Shown: one piece after another, positions 8,810-17,566 of the stretch
Layout of the letters: each line of letters starts with the position of its first letter
How positions within the stretch are numbered: position 1 is the stretch's first letter
DNA from: Croceicoccus marinus
GTDB taxonomy: Bacteria; Pseudomonadota; Alphaproteobacteria; Sphingomonadales; Sphingomonadaceae
Assembly: GCF_001661675.2 (NCBI RefSeq)
Contig: NZ_CP019602.1
Location: 1,699,501 to 1,763,500 of the forward strand
Length of the DNA stretch: 64,000 bases
Direction: 5' to 3'
Position numbers and translations under genes: made by a program
The notes under the pieces: generated by a model
What the model was told of the DNA's origin: nothing
The model's database searches: none
Seen by the model: the letters and a program-made list of their open reading frames with translations, nothing else

Positions 8810-9327
8810 TGCCCTGCTTCCGTCCTGATGTCGCCGTTGCGCGCGATGGTGACGGTCGCGCTATGCGCCTCGCGGCTCAGGCTTATGCGCGCGTCCTCGC
8901 TGGCCAGGCCCAGGCTGTCGAACACGATGCGCCGGTTGCCCGCTCCCGCCTGACCGGCCCCGGCCCCAACCCCGGCCCCTTCGTGCGTTACCACCGTGTC
9001 CGACGGCCAGTCGCCGCCCTGCAGGCTGCGCGCATCGGGCGGCTGCCATCCGCCTTCGCCGCGAGTCTCGAAATAATAGCCCGCCTGACCGACCACGACT
9101 GACGTCGGCCGCGCGGTCACGATCGCCTCGTCCCGCGCCGCGCCCGCGCGGGCGGCAAAGCTTTCGGCGCTGCGGCGCAGGTCTCCGCCGCTGTCGGGCA
9201 GCGCCAGCACCGCCACGCTGGCCAGCAGCGCCAGCACGAACAGCGCGACCAGCAGTTCGATCAGGCTGAATCCATTCGCTCGCGCCCGATCCGCCGCATC
9301 CGATCCGGAATCGCTGTACCTGCCCAT
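8806..9327 (-). CDS. gspH: Type II secretion minor pseudopilin GspH
   Basis: 173 aa from the ATG at 9327 (MGRYSDSGSD). The prepilin motif is NG|FSLIELLVALFVLALLAS, preceded by an unusually long leader of about 17 residues. GspH links the tip complex to the major pseudopilin GspG. It is the first gene of the gspHIJK operon. The usual upstream genes (gspC-G) are not here, so the rest of the secretion system must lie elsewhere or be absent. A TTG at 9366 is a less likely start. Confidence 0.88.
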   Translation of the reverse strand: MGRYSDSGSDAADRARANGFSLIELLVALFVLALLASVAVLALPDSGGDLRRSAESFAARAGAARDEAIVTARPTSVVVGQAGYYFETRGEGGWQPPDARSLQGGDWPSDTVVTHEGAGVGAGAGQAGAGNRRIVFDSLGLASEDARISLSREAHSATVTIARNGDIRTEAGQ

Positions 9328-9495
9328 CGCGGCAGAGCCTATGCGCGCGCCATGTTGCAGGAGCAAGGCAAATAGGCGCCGTCCCTGATCGGCCCGATGC
9401 CTGTCACCCCGATGCCTGTCATTCCGATACCCGCCAGCCGGTTCACCGCCATTCCCCCTTTGCAGGCCGCCGCGCCGCGATTATGGCAATCGGCC

Positions 9496-10143
9496 ATGGC
9501 CACCGAAGCACTTCAACAGGAAGCAACCGTCGCCGAGCGGCTGCGCGCCACGCGCAATATCCAGCGCGTCCCCACGCCCAAGCTGGAACTGTTCACCCTG
9601 CGCGACTTCATGCCCGAGGACGAGCGGCTGCGGCTGATGGAGCTGATCGATGCCAATCGCCAGCCCTCCACCATCACCGACAGCAATGGCGACGACTATT
9701 TCCGCACCAGCGAGACCTGCCATTTCGACGAGACCGACCCGGTGGTGATGAAGCTGGAGGAACGGCTGCAGGCGCTGTCGGGCATCGACCCGGTGTTCGG
9801 CGAACCGCTGCAGGGCCAGCGCTATGAGGTGGGGCAGGAATTCAAGGCGCACACCGATTATTTCGAGCCGAACGGCCGCGACTATGATGCCAATTGCCAG
9901 CGGGGCGGTAACCGGACCTGGACCTTCATGGTCTATCTGAACACGCCTGACGCTGGGGGCGCGACTCGCTTCAAGGTGGCGAACAAGATGTTCCAACCCG
10001 AAGCGGGGCGACTGCTTTGCTGGAACAACCGCCGGGCCGACGGTTCGCCCAATGCCGCCACGCTCCACCACGCGATGAAGGTCCGCAAGGGGCTAAAGTA
10101 CGTTATTACAAAATGGTATCGAGAATTGCCTTACCGGCAATGA
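9496..10143 (+). CDS. 2OG-Fe(II) oxygenase, prolyl 4-hydroxylase family
   Basis: 215 aa, P4Hc-type iron/2-oxoglutarate dioxygenase. The iron triad is visible: His119-x-Asp121 in FKAHTDYF and a distal His191/192 in TLHHAMKV, followed by the basic 2OG-binding segment KGLKYVITKWYR. The cysteine-rich stretch NCQRGGNRTWTFMVYLN is typical of bacterial members. Substrates of the bacterial family are mostly unknown. The start is ATG 9496; an upstream in-frame ATG at 9397 would add a 33-residue tail containing a MPVTP/MPVIP/IP repeat, judged less likely. Divergent from gspH. Confidence 0.87.
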   Translation: MATEALQQEATVAERLRATRNIQRVPTPKLELFTLRDFMPEDERLRLMELIDANRQPSTITDSNGDDYFRTSETCHFDETDPVVMKLEERLQALSGIDPVFGEPLQGQRYEVGQEFKAHTDYFEPNGRDYDANCQRGGNRTWTFMVYLNTPDAGGATRFKVANKMFQPEAGRLLCWNNRRADGSPNAATLHHAMKVRKGLKYVITKWYRELPYRQ

Positions 10144-10321
10144 ACGCCGCCATTTCGCGCAATTGCGCCGTTTCGGTACGGCGCCAAGAATCGCGATGCG
10201 CGATTAGGTGATATCCCCTAGGTATTCTGCCAAGGTTTTCTTCGCATCCTTGCCCCACGATATTGGGGGTAAGGCAAGTCGAAGGGACTTGGCCGCAGAC
10301 AAGGCCGGGGGGAGGAAGCGC

Positions 10322-10564
10322 ATGGAAGGCTTCGTTCTAGATCTGAACAAAAGGGAAACGGTCGATATTGTCGATACGGCCGAACCCGATGTCGCGGTCT
10401 CCGCACCCGACATCATCACCCTGCCGGCCAGACCGGCGGTCAAGGCGGCTGACGAGCATCTGCCGGACGGCATCGGGACTTTCCGCGGCCTTGCCATCGG
10501 ACTGCCGATCGCCGCGGGACTGTGGGCAGCCATCATCGGCGGCGTCGCTTACGTGATCGCCTAG
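10322..10564 (+). CDS. Small single-pass membrane protein, unknown
   Basis: 80 aa, not recognised. An acidic, proline-containing soluble stretch (about residues 1-55) is followed by one C-terminal membrane helix running to the last residue (GLPIAAGLWAAIIGGVAYVIA). A strong ribosome site GGAGGAAG precedes the ATG at 10322, which decides this start over a longer frame from 10208. The final codons TAC GTG ATC GCC TAG form the first unit of the 16-bp tandem repeat that continues beyond the stop. The next gene downstream converges. Confidence 0.7.
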   Translation: MEGFVLDLNKRETVDIVDTAEPDVAVSAPDIITLPARPAVKAADEHLPDGIGTFRGLAIGLPIAAGLWAAIIGGVAYVIA

Positions 10565-10613
10565 ATACGTGATTGCATAGGTACGTGATTGCATAGGTAC
10601 GTGATCGCCCGGG
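10550..10613 (+). repeat. 16-bp tandem repeat, four units, over a gene end
   Basis: Four head-to-tail 16-bp units: TACGTGATCGCCTAGA, TACGTGATTGCATAGG (twice, identical) and TACGTGATCGCCCGGG. The first unit contains the last four sense codons and the stop of the small membrane protein. Each following unit again contains TAG or an equivalent, so the array looks like slippage duplication of the gene end. Confidence 0.9.
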
Positions 10614-10652
10614 GCGGCGCTCAGCGCAGGCATCATATCCGGCAAAAACGCA

Positions 10653-10678
10653 AAAGGCGGCTCGAAAGAGCCGCCTTT
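10653..10678. terminator. Bidirectional intrinsic terminator
   Basis: A perfect 11-bp stem AAAGGCGGCTC / GAGCCGCCTTT with a GAAA tetraloop (10664-10667). It sits between two convergent genes, the small membrane protein and rpmE. T-rich sequence is present on both sides: TTTCGTTT on the plus strand and TTTTGCGTTTTT on the minus strand. Confidence 0.85.
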
Positions 10679-10739
10679 CGTTTGTGAGCTACTGGCAAGC
10701 GGGACCGGCTTCGTCCGGATCCCACTTGCCTGTTGCCAC

Positions 10740-10964
10740 TTACTTCTTGAGAGTGAGGCCGCCGAACTTCTTGTTGAAGCGCGCCACGCGGCCGCCTTCC
10801 TGAAGCTGCTTGGTGCCGCCGGTCCAGGCCGGGTGCGAGGTCGGATCGATCTCGAGCGCAAGGGTTTCCCCCTCCTTGCCCCAGGTCGAGCGAGTCTCGA
10901 ACACGGTGCCGTCGGTCATCTGCACCTTGATCATGTGGTAGTCGGGGTGGGTATCGGCCTTCAT
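10740..10964 (-). CDS. rpmE: Ribosomal protein L31 (cysteine-free type)
   Basis: 74 aa large-subunit protein. The family frame is clear: [10 protein letters not shown] at the start and [13 protein letters not shown] near the end. The zinc-binding CxxC pairs of the E. coli-type L31 are missing; the corresponding region reads [14 protein letters not shown]. This zinc-free form is common in alphaproteobacteria. The start is the ATG at 10964, preceded by GGAG; an in-frame upstream extension lacks homology. Confidence 0.95.
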   Translation of the reverse strand: MKADTHPDYHMIKVQMTDGTVFETRSTWGKEGETLALEIDPTSHPAWTGGTKQLQEGGRVARFNKKFGGLTLKK

Positions 10965-11069
10965 GGCATTATTCTCCGGGTGCTGTATCCGGTTCCGACC
11001 GGACACTCGGGGTTTCAGCAAAGGCGCGCGCATAACGCCGCGCGCCCGGCTTGGCAAGCGGCGCCGCGC

Positions 11070-11528
11070 CTATTTCTCGATCATCGCGGTGAACTCGACA
11101 TCGCAGGTCACCTCGCCGTCGATCGACGCTTCGCCCTTGAACTTGCAGATGCGCGCGCGCCGCTGCAGGAATTCCACCTTCAGGTCCAGCAAGTGACCCG
11201 GCTCGACCATCTTGCGGAACTTGGCGTTGTCGATGGCAAGGAAATAGACCAGCTTGCCCGTTCCCGCGAGGCCCAGCGCCTCGACCGCGAGAAGACCCGC
11301 CGCCTGCGCCAGCGCCTCGATCTGCAGCACCCCCGGCATGACCGGGCGGCCGGGGAAATGGCCCTGGAAGAAATCCTCGTTGAACGAGACCGCCTTCACC
11401 GCGTGGATGCCCGTCTCGGGATCCAGCGACACCACCCGGTCCACCAGCAGCATCGGATAGCGATGCGGCAACAGTTCAAGAATGCGCGGGATCGAAAGCG
11501 CGCTCGGCGTGGAAGGAGTCTCGCTCAT
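11070..11528 (-). CDS. fabZ: (3R)-hydroxyacyl-ACP dehydratase FabZ
   Basis: 152 aa hot-dog-fold dehydratase of type II fatty acid synthesis. The catalytic motif [20 protein letters not shown] contains His57 and Glu71, and the N-terminal [12 protein letters not shown] is the standard FabZ opening. It lies directly after ompH, as in most proteobacteria, but the lpxD and lpxA genes that usually flank fabZ are both absent here. Confidence 0.97.
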   Translation of the reverse strand: MSETPSTPSALSIPRILELLPHRYPMLLVDRVVSLDPETGIHAVKAVSFNEDFFQGHFPGRPVMPGVLQIEALAQAAGLLAVEALGLAGTGKLVYFLAIDNAKFRKMVEPGHLLDLKVEFLQRRARICKFKGEASIDGEVTCDVEFTAMIEK

Positions 11529-11551
11529 GCCAGTCTCTCGGTCCTGTCGGT

Positions 11552-12229
11552 TCAGCGGCCGGTGGTGGCGGGTGCCGGGGCGGGCTGCTGGGCCTGCACG
11601 GCCTGCTGCTGGGCGGCCGCCTCGCGCTGGGCACGCGGCATCCAGCCAGCGGGCGGAACCAGCTGCGCCGAAGGGATCAGGCGATTAAGCTCGGTCACCA
11701 CGTCCTGGTTCAGATTATAGGCCTGGTCGGCCGAAATCACGCCGCCGGGGGACAGCACCAGAGTAATGTTGCGGTGCGCCTTGGCGGCATCCATCGCCGC
11801 GTTCAGCTGGTCCGAAATCTGCTCGACCACATAGGCGCGCGACATGGCGACCGGCTGCAGCAGGCGGTTGATCTCGTTCTGGCCGGACTGCTCGATCTGC
11901 TGGATCTGGGCGGCCTGCTGCTGCAGCGCCTGGCGATTGGGGCTGGCAGCCTGCGAATCCGCTTCCAGCTTGGTGTAGAGCGGGTCGAGCTGCGCCGCGA
12001 TGGCGGCACGGCGCGCCTCGGCCTGGTCGATCTGCGCCTTGTAGGTGGTCTGGCGCTGCTGCTCGGCGGTCTGGAACGCGCTGGAAGCGGCGACGATCGC
12101 GTCGGGGTTGGCAATGCCGATACCGGGCACGACCTGCGCCGCGGCCGGAGCCGACAGCGCGATCATCGAAACCGGAGCGATACCGAAAGCGAGTGCGGCA
12201 AGCGCCGCCTTTGGAGCAATGAGTTTCAT
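11552..12229 (-). CDS. skp: OmpH/Skp family periplasmic chaperone
   Basis: 225 aa exported protein with a signal peptide ending near APAAAQ and a long helical, Gln/Ala-rich middle (about residues 55-140) as in the tentacles of Skp trimers. It ends in a disordered Ala/Gln/Pro tail. Skp escorts unfolded outer-membrane proteins to BamA. The gene order bamA-ompH-fabZ supports the assignment, and the ATG overlaps the bamA stop by one base (TGATG). Confidence 0.9.
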   Translation of the reverse strand: MKLIAPKAALAALAFGIAPVSMIALSAPAAAQVVPGIGIANPDAIVAASSAFQTAEQQRQTTYKAQIDQAEARRAAIAAQLDPLYTKLEADSQAASPNRQALQQQAAQIQQIEQSGQNEINRLLQPVAMSRAYVVEQISDQLNAAMDAAKAHRNITLVLSPGGVISADQAYNLNQDVVTELNRLIPSAQLVPPAGWMPRAQREAAAQQQAVQAQQPAPAPATTGR

Positions 12230-14943
12230 CAGAATTGCGTTCCTACATTGAAATTGAAGGTCTTGGGATCGTCGCCATCGACCTTGACGAGCACCCGCGA
12301 AAGGTCGATCCGCAGCGGACCGAACGGTGAGTTCCAGTTGACGCCGACGCCGACCGCGACACGCGGCTTGGGGCTGTCGCCGACATATTCCTCGACGAAG
12401 ACAAGCTCGTTGGCGGTGCCGTCGGGGGCAACCGGGTTGGTGACATAGGAGAAGCCGGTCGGAACCCCTTCTTCGTTGCGCGAGTTCACTTGGTAATAGA
12501 TGTCGTTCACATCGGGATCGGTCAGACCCCAGACGGCGCCGACATCGACGAACACCGACGGGCGCAGGCCCATTTCGCGCGCGCCGGAACCGAGCGGGAT
12601 CTCCATCTCGGCCCGGCCCAGGTAATAGGCCCGGCCGCCCAGCGCGTCGTCGGTCCAGTTGTTGCGATCCTCGCTGACCACCCCGTCTACCACGCCCTTG
12701 CGCAGAACGCGCGGACCCACGCCGCGAATGTCGAACCCGCGCATCTGCGGCTGGCCCAGGAAAAAGCGGTCGGTCAGGCGTACGTCGTCGGTGAAGGGCT
12801 GGTTATTGTCTTCCAGCGCATGGATATAGCCGCCCTCGCCCTGGACCGAGAAGATGAAGCTTGACCCCAGGTTCCAGTATTTCGCGGCGTTAAGGCGGCC
12901 GCGCAGATATTTCACATTGCCGCCAAGCCCGGCGAAATCGACATTGCCGACCACCCGCTGCCCGCGGCTGGGCCGGATGCGGTTGTTGAGGTTGTCCCAC
13001 ACCAGCGACGCGCCCAGGATCGAACTGGTCCGCTTGCCCAGCGCGTCGCACAGATAGCGCCCTGCGACCAGCGGATTACATTCCTGCACCCCGTCGCCGT
13101 CGATGTCGGCGAAATACTGGTCGCCCAGCGTCACATCCTCGAAATTCAGCGTATAGCGGCCGATCACGGTCATGTATTCGCTAAGCGGCGTACCGGCGCG
13201 CAGCGAGAATCCGGTCGTCGAATTCTCGTAGGTGTTGTTCCGGTCGTTGTTGAAATAGTTGAAGCTGTTGAAGTCGCGCCGATAGATGTCCGCCCCGAAC
13301 GAGATGTTGCGGTCGAACACATAAGGCTCGGTAAAGCTGACCTGCGCCGATTTCGAATAGCGCGAATAGTTGAGGGACAGGCCCACGGTCTGCCCGCGCC
13401 CGCGGAAGTTCCGCTCGCGGATCGAACCCTGCAGGATGAAGCTTTCCAGGCTGGAGAAACCGGCCGACAGCTGCAGTTCGCCGGTCGGGTTCTCCTCGAC
13501 ATTGGCGATCAGGTTGATGCGGTCGTCGGCGCTGCCCGGCTCCTGCGCGATCTCGAAGTTCTCCTGGAAGAAACCCAGCGAGTTGATGCGGTTGGTCGAA
13601 CGGCGCACTTGCAGCGAGTTGAACGCGTCACCCTCGGCCAGTCGGAACTCGCGGCGGATCACCTTGTCCTGCGTCAGCGTGTTGCCGTTGATCTCGATCT
13701 TCTCGACATAGGTGCGCGGCGCCTGGTTGATGACGAAGGTGACGTCCATCGTGCGCGCTTCGGGATCGCGGTCGTACTGCGGATCGACCGAGGCGAACGC
13801 ATAGCCGAACGCGCCGATCGTCTCGGACAGGCCTTCGATCGTGTCCTCGACCTGCTGGGCGTTGTACCAGTCGCCTTCCTTCATCGTCAGCTGGCGGGTC
13901 AGCACGTCGGAATTGAAGTCGCGCAGCTGGCTTTCGACCGACACGTCGCCGTATTTGTAGCGCTCGCCCTCTTCCACCACATAGGTGATGATGAAGTCTT
14001 CCTTGTCGGGCGTAAGCTCGGCCACGGCGGACACGACGCGGAAATCGACATAGCCGTTGGTCAGGTAGAACTGGCGCAATTTCTGCTGGTCGAACGCCAG
14101 CTTGTCCGGGTCATAGCTGGTATTGCCGGTCAGGAACGACAGGAAGCCGGTCTGCTTGGTCAGCATCTCGCCGCGCAGCTCTCCGTCGGAGAACTCCTCG
14201 TTCCCGATGATGTTGATCTGGCGGACCTTGGACTTGGGCCCCTCGCTGATCTCGAACACGATGTCGACGCGGTTCTGGTCCAGCTGCACCGCCTTGGGCT
14301 CCACCGAAGCGGCGAAGCGGCCCTGCCTCTTGTACAGCTCGATGATGCGATTGACGTCGGCGCGGACCTTGGAACGGGTATAGATCTGGCGCGGGGCCAG
14401 CTTGATCTCGGGCAGGATCTTGTCGTTCTTGAGCCGCTTGTTGCCCTCGAGGATGATGCGGTTGATGATCGGGTTCTCGGTCACCTCGATCAGAACGCGG
14501 CCGTTTTCCTCGGAAATGCGGACATCGCCGAACAGCTCGGTGGCATAGAGGTCCTTGAGCGCCTGGTCGGCGGCGGCCTGCGAATATTCCTGGCCGGGAC
14601 GCAGCTGGATATAGGACAGGATCGTCTGCGGCTCGAGCCGCTGCGCGCCCGATACCGAGATGGTGCTGATGGTATTGCCCGCGGGCGCCTGCTGGGCCTG
14701 CGCACCGGGCGCGAGCGAAGGCCCAGTTTGCTGCTGACCGGCCTCCTGCGCCGCGGCCTGCTGATGGTCCTGCGAGGCACCGGCAGTGTCCTGCGGGGCA
14801 CCGGCAGTGTCCTGCGCGAACACCGGCACGCTCAGCGCGGTGGAGGCGAGCAAGGCGCCCAGCATGCCGGCCCCGGCCCACCGGACCGTGGATGTGTTCA
14901 TGCCTGCCGCTGATCCCATCGGCGATCCATCCCGTCTCTTCAT
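12229..14943 (-). CDS. bamA: Outer membrane protein assembly factor BamA
   Basis: About 890-904 aa. An N-terminal signal peptide ends near VFAQ, followed by a Gln/Ala-rich linker (about residues 45-90) that is longer than usual, five POTRA repeats, and a 16-stranded Omp85 barrel ending in the C-terminal Phe (VGTQF) recognised by the BAM machinery. The conserved VRGF-type loop 6 appears as MRGFDIRG. Several starts are possible: ATG 14943, or ATG 14901 (MNTSTVRWAG), which gives a cleaner signal peptide. It is essential and inserts outer-membrane beta-barrels. Confidence 0.96.
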   Translation of the reverse strand: MKRRDGSPMGSAAGMNTSTVRWAGAGMLGALLASTALSVPVFAQDTAGAPQDTAGASQDHQQAAAQEAGQQQTGPSLAPGAQAQQAPAGNTISTISVSGAQRLEPQTILSYIQLRPGQEYSQAAADQALKDLYATELFGDVRISEENGRVLIEVTENPIINRIILEGNKRLKNDKILPEIKLAPRQIYTRSKVRADVNRIIELYKRQGRFAASVEPKAVQLDQNRVDIVFEISEGPKSKVRQINIIGNEEFSDGELRGEMLTKQTGFLSFLTGNTSYDPDKLAFDQQKLRQFYLTNGYVDFRVVSAVAELTPDKEDFIITYVVEEGERYKYGDVSVESQLRDFNSDVLTRQLTMKEGDWYNAQQVEDTIEGLSETIGAFGYAFASVDPQYDRDPEARTMDVTFVINQAPRTYVEKIEINGNTLTQDKVIRREFRLAEGDAFNSLQVRRSTNRINSLGFFQENFEIAQEPGSADDRINLIANVEENPTGELQLSAGFSSLESFILQGSIRERNFRGRGQTVGLSLNYSRYSKSAQVSFTEPYVFDRNISFGADIYRRDFNSFNYFNNDRNNTYENSTTGFSLRAGTPLSEYMTVIGRYTLNFEDVTLGDQYFADIDGDGVQECNPLVAGRYLCDALGKRTSSILGASLVWDNLNNRIRPSRGQRVVGNVDFAGLGGNVKYLRGRLNAAKYWNLGSSFIFSVQGEGGYIHALEDNNQPFTDDVRLTDRFFLGQPQMRGFDIRGVGPRVLRKGVVDGVVSEDRNNWTDDALGGRAYYLGRAEMEIPLGSGAREMGLRPSVFVDVGAVWGLTDPDVNDIYYQVNSRNEEGVPTGFSYVTNPVAPDGTANELVFVEEYVGDSPKPRVAVGVGVNWNSPFGPLRIDLSRVLVKVDGDDPKTFNFNVGTQF

Positions 14944-15244
14944 GCTAAATACTCGATCCTGACACTTCGCGGCGCTACCGCACCTGCGGGTTGGGTCCCC
15001 GCCCCACCGGGCGCCGCCGCCCCGCCCGACCGGATGATCCCGCCTGGCATCGCGGCTCCATCCGAAAATTTCGTGCTTCGGCGCCCGGTCTTCGCATGGC
15101 CGGGATTCCGAATGCGGGCCATCTGCCCGATGCCGCCCCGGCGATCAAGCGAAAGCCCCTGCTTATCCGCGATCCCCCGACGAACGACATTTCGCATCGC
15201 GCGGCACGCGACGCGCGGCGCGATCGTTACCGCTTGTGAAACGA
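14944..15244. other. Intergenic gap, bamA to rseP
   Basis: About 300 bases with no gene I can support; the readings across it lack homology and codon bias. Just after the rseP stop a perfect inverted repeat GATCGTT (15222-15228) / AACGATC (15240-15246) with an 11-base loop may slow or end transcription, but it has no T-run. The bamA promoter must lie further left; I could not identify its boxes. Confidence 0.5.
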
Positions 15245-16357
15245 TCAGCTGAAGATGTTGAGAGAACTGATGTCTAGGATCGTGACAAAGACCATCAAGG
15301 TCAGCACGAGCGCCATTCCGGTGCGGAAAGCCCATTCCTGGCCCTTTGCGGATATCGGTTTCCGACGGACAGCTTCCGCCGCGTAAAAGGCGAGATGCCC
15401 GCCGTCGAGCGCCGGAATTGGCAGGAGGTTAATGAATGCCAAGTTAATTGAGATCATCGCGATGAAAGAGATGAACGCATACCATCCCGAGATCAGCTGT
15501 TCGCCCGAATATTTGGCGATCTTGATCGGTCCGCCAAGCTCGCTGACGGGGCGGCGGCCGGTGATGATCTGCCACAGCCCGACGGTGGTCAGGTGCAGCA
15601 ATTGCCCGGTCGTCTTGGTCCCTTCCCACACCGCCTCGAACGGGCCGACAGGCACGGCGCGGCCTTCGGTGGCCATCACGCCGATGCGGCCCAGGCGGAA
15701 TTCATTGCCGAAACGGTCGCGCTCGATGTGGGAATCGATGTTAAAGGTGAACTCGCGCTCCTCCCCGCCCCGCAGCACCGCCACGGTCAGCGGCTCGCCC
15801 GGATAGGGAAGCACGCTGTCGCGCACCTCGTCGAAGGTCTGCACCGGCGAACCGTCGACCCGGATGATGCGGTCGCCTGGCTCCATCCCCGCGGCCAGCG
15901 CGGGCGAATCCTCGACGAAACCGCCGACCACCGGATCGGCGACCAGCTTGCCGAAGGCCAGGGTGAAGCCGGCGATGATCAGGATGGCGACCAGCAGATT
16001 GGTGACCGGCCCAGCCGCCACGATCAGCGCGCGCGCGCCCAGCGACTTGGACTGGAAGGTGCGATTGCGCTCTTCCTCGGGCAATTCCAGCCATTCTTCA
16101 GACGGTTGGCTGGCGGGGTTCATGTCGCCCGCGAACTGGACGTACCCGCCCAGCGGCAGCGCCGACAGCTTCCAGCGCGTGCCGCGCCTGTCGGTGAAGC
16201 CAGTGATTTCCTTGCCGAAGCCGACCGAGAACGCCTCTGCCTTCACGCCGAACCAGCGCCCGACGAGATAATGCCCCAGCTCGTGCACCACGACCAGCGG
16301 GGCGAGCACGAGAAGGAAGCCGATGACAGCCGTGAGAATGGAAGGATTCTCGAACAT
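15245..16357 (-). CDS. rseP: Site-2 intramembrane protease RseP
   Basis: 370 aa M50 zinc metalloprotease. The HELGH motif (His25 and His29) lies in the first membrane helix, a PDZ domain occupies about residues 120-205, and the third zinc ligand is in NLLPIPALDGGHL. A single PDZ region is seen, with four membrane segments. RseP makes the second cut in anti-sigma factors during envelope stress. Placement between dxr and bamA is the standard proteobacterial order. Confidence 0.96.
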   Translation of the reverse strand: MFENPSILTAVIGFLLVLAPLVVVHELGHYLVGRWFGVKAEAFSVGFGKEITGFTDRRGTRWKLSALPLGGYVQFAGDMNPASQPSEEWLELPEEERNRTFQSKSLGARALIVAAGPVTNLLVAILIIAGFTLAFGKLVADPVVGGFVEDSPALAAGMEPGDRIIRVDGSPVQTFDEVRDSVLPYPGEPLTVAVLRGGEEREFTFNIDSHIERDRFGNEFRLGRIGVMATEGRAVPVGPFEAVWEGTKTTGQLLHLTTVGLWQIITGRRPVSELGGPIKIAKYSGEQLISGWYAFISFIAMISINLAFINLLPIPALDGGHLAFYAAEAVRRKPISAKGQEWAFRTGMALVLTLMVFVTILDISSLNIFS

Positions 16358-16408
16358 TAGTTGCCTTTGTTAACCCGCCCGTTCGCCGGTGCCTAGGTAC
16401 AATATTGC

Positions 16409-17566
16409 TCAGACCGCCTGCAGCAGCGCCCGCGCCCTTGTCCGCGCCTCGCAGTCGACCAGAAGGACCTCGTCGAGCGTGGAGGGCGGCGGCGGCAGCG
16501 TTCCTTGCCCCAGCATGTCCTCGGCCATTGCCGCAATCCGGGTGAACCCGATCTGACCGGACAGGAAGGCGGCGACCGCGATCTCGTTCGCGGCGTTCAG
16601 CACCGCGGGCGCGGCCCCGCCATGCGCCGCCGCCTCGCGCGCCAGGCGGGTGGCGGGGAAGCGCGTCTCGTCCGGAGCGCGGAATTCCAGCGTGCCGATG
16701 GCCGCCAGGTCCAGCGGATCGCAGGGCGTGTCCATCCGCGCGGGCCAGGCCAGCGCGCTGGCGATCGGCACGCGCATGTCCGACGGACCCAGCTGCGCCA
16801 ATGTCGAACCGTCGCGATATTCGACCATGGAGTGCACGATCGACTGCGGGTGGACGATGATCCGCAGCCGCTCCAGCCCGACGGGGAACAGATGATAGGC
16901 CTCGATGAATTCAAGCCCCTTGTTCATCATGGTCGCCGAATCGACGCTGATCTTCGCGCCCATCGACCAGTTCGGATGCTTGACCGCCTGCGCCGGGGTA
17001 GCCGCTTCCAGCTCTGCCATGGTGGCATCGCGGAACGGCCCGCCGCTGGCGGTCAGCGTGATCCAGCGAACGTCGGACAACCGCCCGCCCGCAAGGCACT
17101 GGAAGATCGCATTATGCTCGGAATCCACGGGCAGCAGGGTCGCGCCGTGACGCCGCACGGCAGCGGTCATCACCTCGCCCGCCGACACCAGCGCTTCCTT
17201 GTTGGCCAGCGCGATGGTGCCGCCCTGCTCGATCGCCGCCATGGTGGGGGCAAGCCCCGCGCAGCCGACGATGGCGGCGACGAACAGATCGACAGGCCGC
17301 GACGCCGCCTCGACCAAAGCGCGCTCTCCGCCCGCCGCCTCGATCCCGCTGCCAGCCAGCGCCTCGCGCAGTTCGGGCAGGCAACCTTCGTCCGCGACCA
17401 CCGCGATCTCGGCCCGGAACTCGCGCGCCAGCACCGCCAGTTCGCGCGCGCTGCAATTGGCCGACAGCGCGACGACGCGCCAATCCGCCGGATGGCGGCG
17501 CACCAGGTCCAGCGTCGACGCGCCGATGGAGCCGGTCGCCCCCAGAAGGGAAATCGTGCGCATCAC
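16409..17566 (-). CDS. dxr: 1-deoxy-D-xylulose-5-phosphate reductoisomerase
   Basis: 385 aa, second enzyme of the MEP isoprenoid pathway (DXP to MEP with NADPH). Visible motifs: the NADPH-binding GATGSIG at the N-terminus, NKEALVSAGE, and the metal-site region LLPVDSEHNAIFQCL. Translation may begin at GTG 17566 or ATG 17563; both overlap the cdsA stop. With uppS two genes upstream, it supplies isoprenoid precursors for undecaprenyl phosphate. Confidence 0.97.
   Translation of the reverse strand: MMRTISLLGATGSIGASTLDLVRRHPADWRVVALSANCSARELAVLAREFRAEIAVVADEGCLPELREALAGSGIEAAGGERALVEAASRPVDLFVAAIVGCAGLAPTMAAIEQGGTIALANKEALVSAGEVMTAAVRRHGATLLPVDSEHNAIFQCLAGGRLSDVRWITLTASGGPFRDATMAELEAATPAQAVKHPNWSMGAKISVDSATMMNKGLEFIEAYHLFPVGLERLRIIVHPQSIVHSMVEYRDGSTLAQLGPSDMRVPIASALAWPARMDTPCDPLDLAAIGTLEFRAPDETRFPATRLAREAAAHGGAAPAVLNAANEIAVAAFLSGQIGFTRIAAMAEDMLGQGTLPPPPSTLDEVLLVDCEARTRARALLQAV

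Noticed and set aside
10104..10129. TATTAC at the end of the oxygenase gene as a further operator
   Set aside because: There is no GTAATA-like half 14 bases away, and it is within coding sequence; chance match.
13609..14913. Open frame antisense to bamA
   Set aside because: Shadow frame; BamA on the minus strand has full POTRA and barrel features and a C-terminal Phe.
14940..15335. 131-codon frame in the bamA-rseP gap
   Set aside because: It runs into rseP, lacks a ribosome site and has no homology-like pattern.
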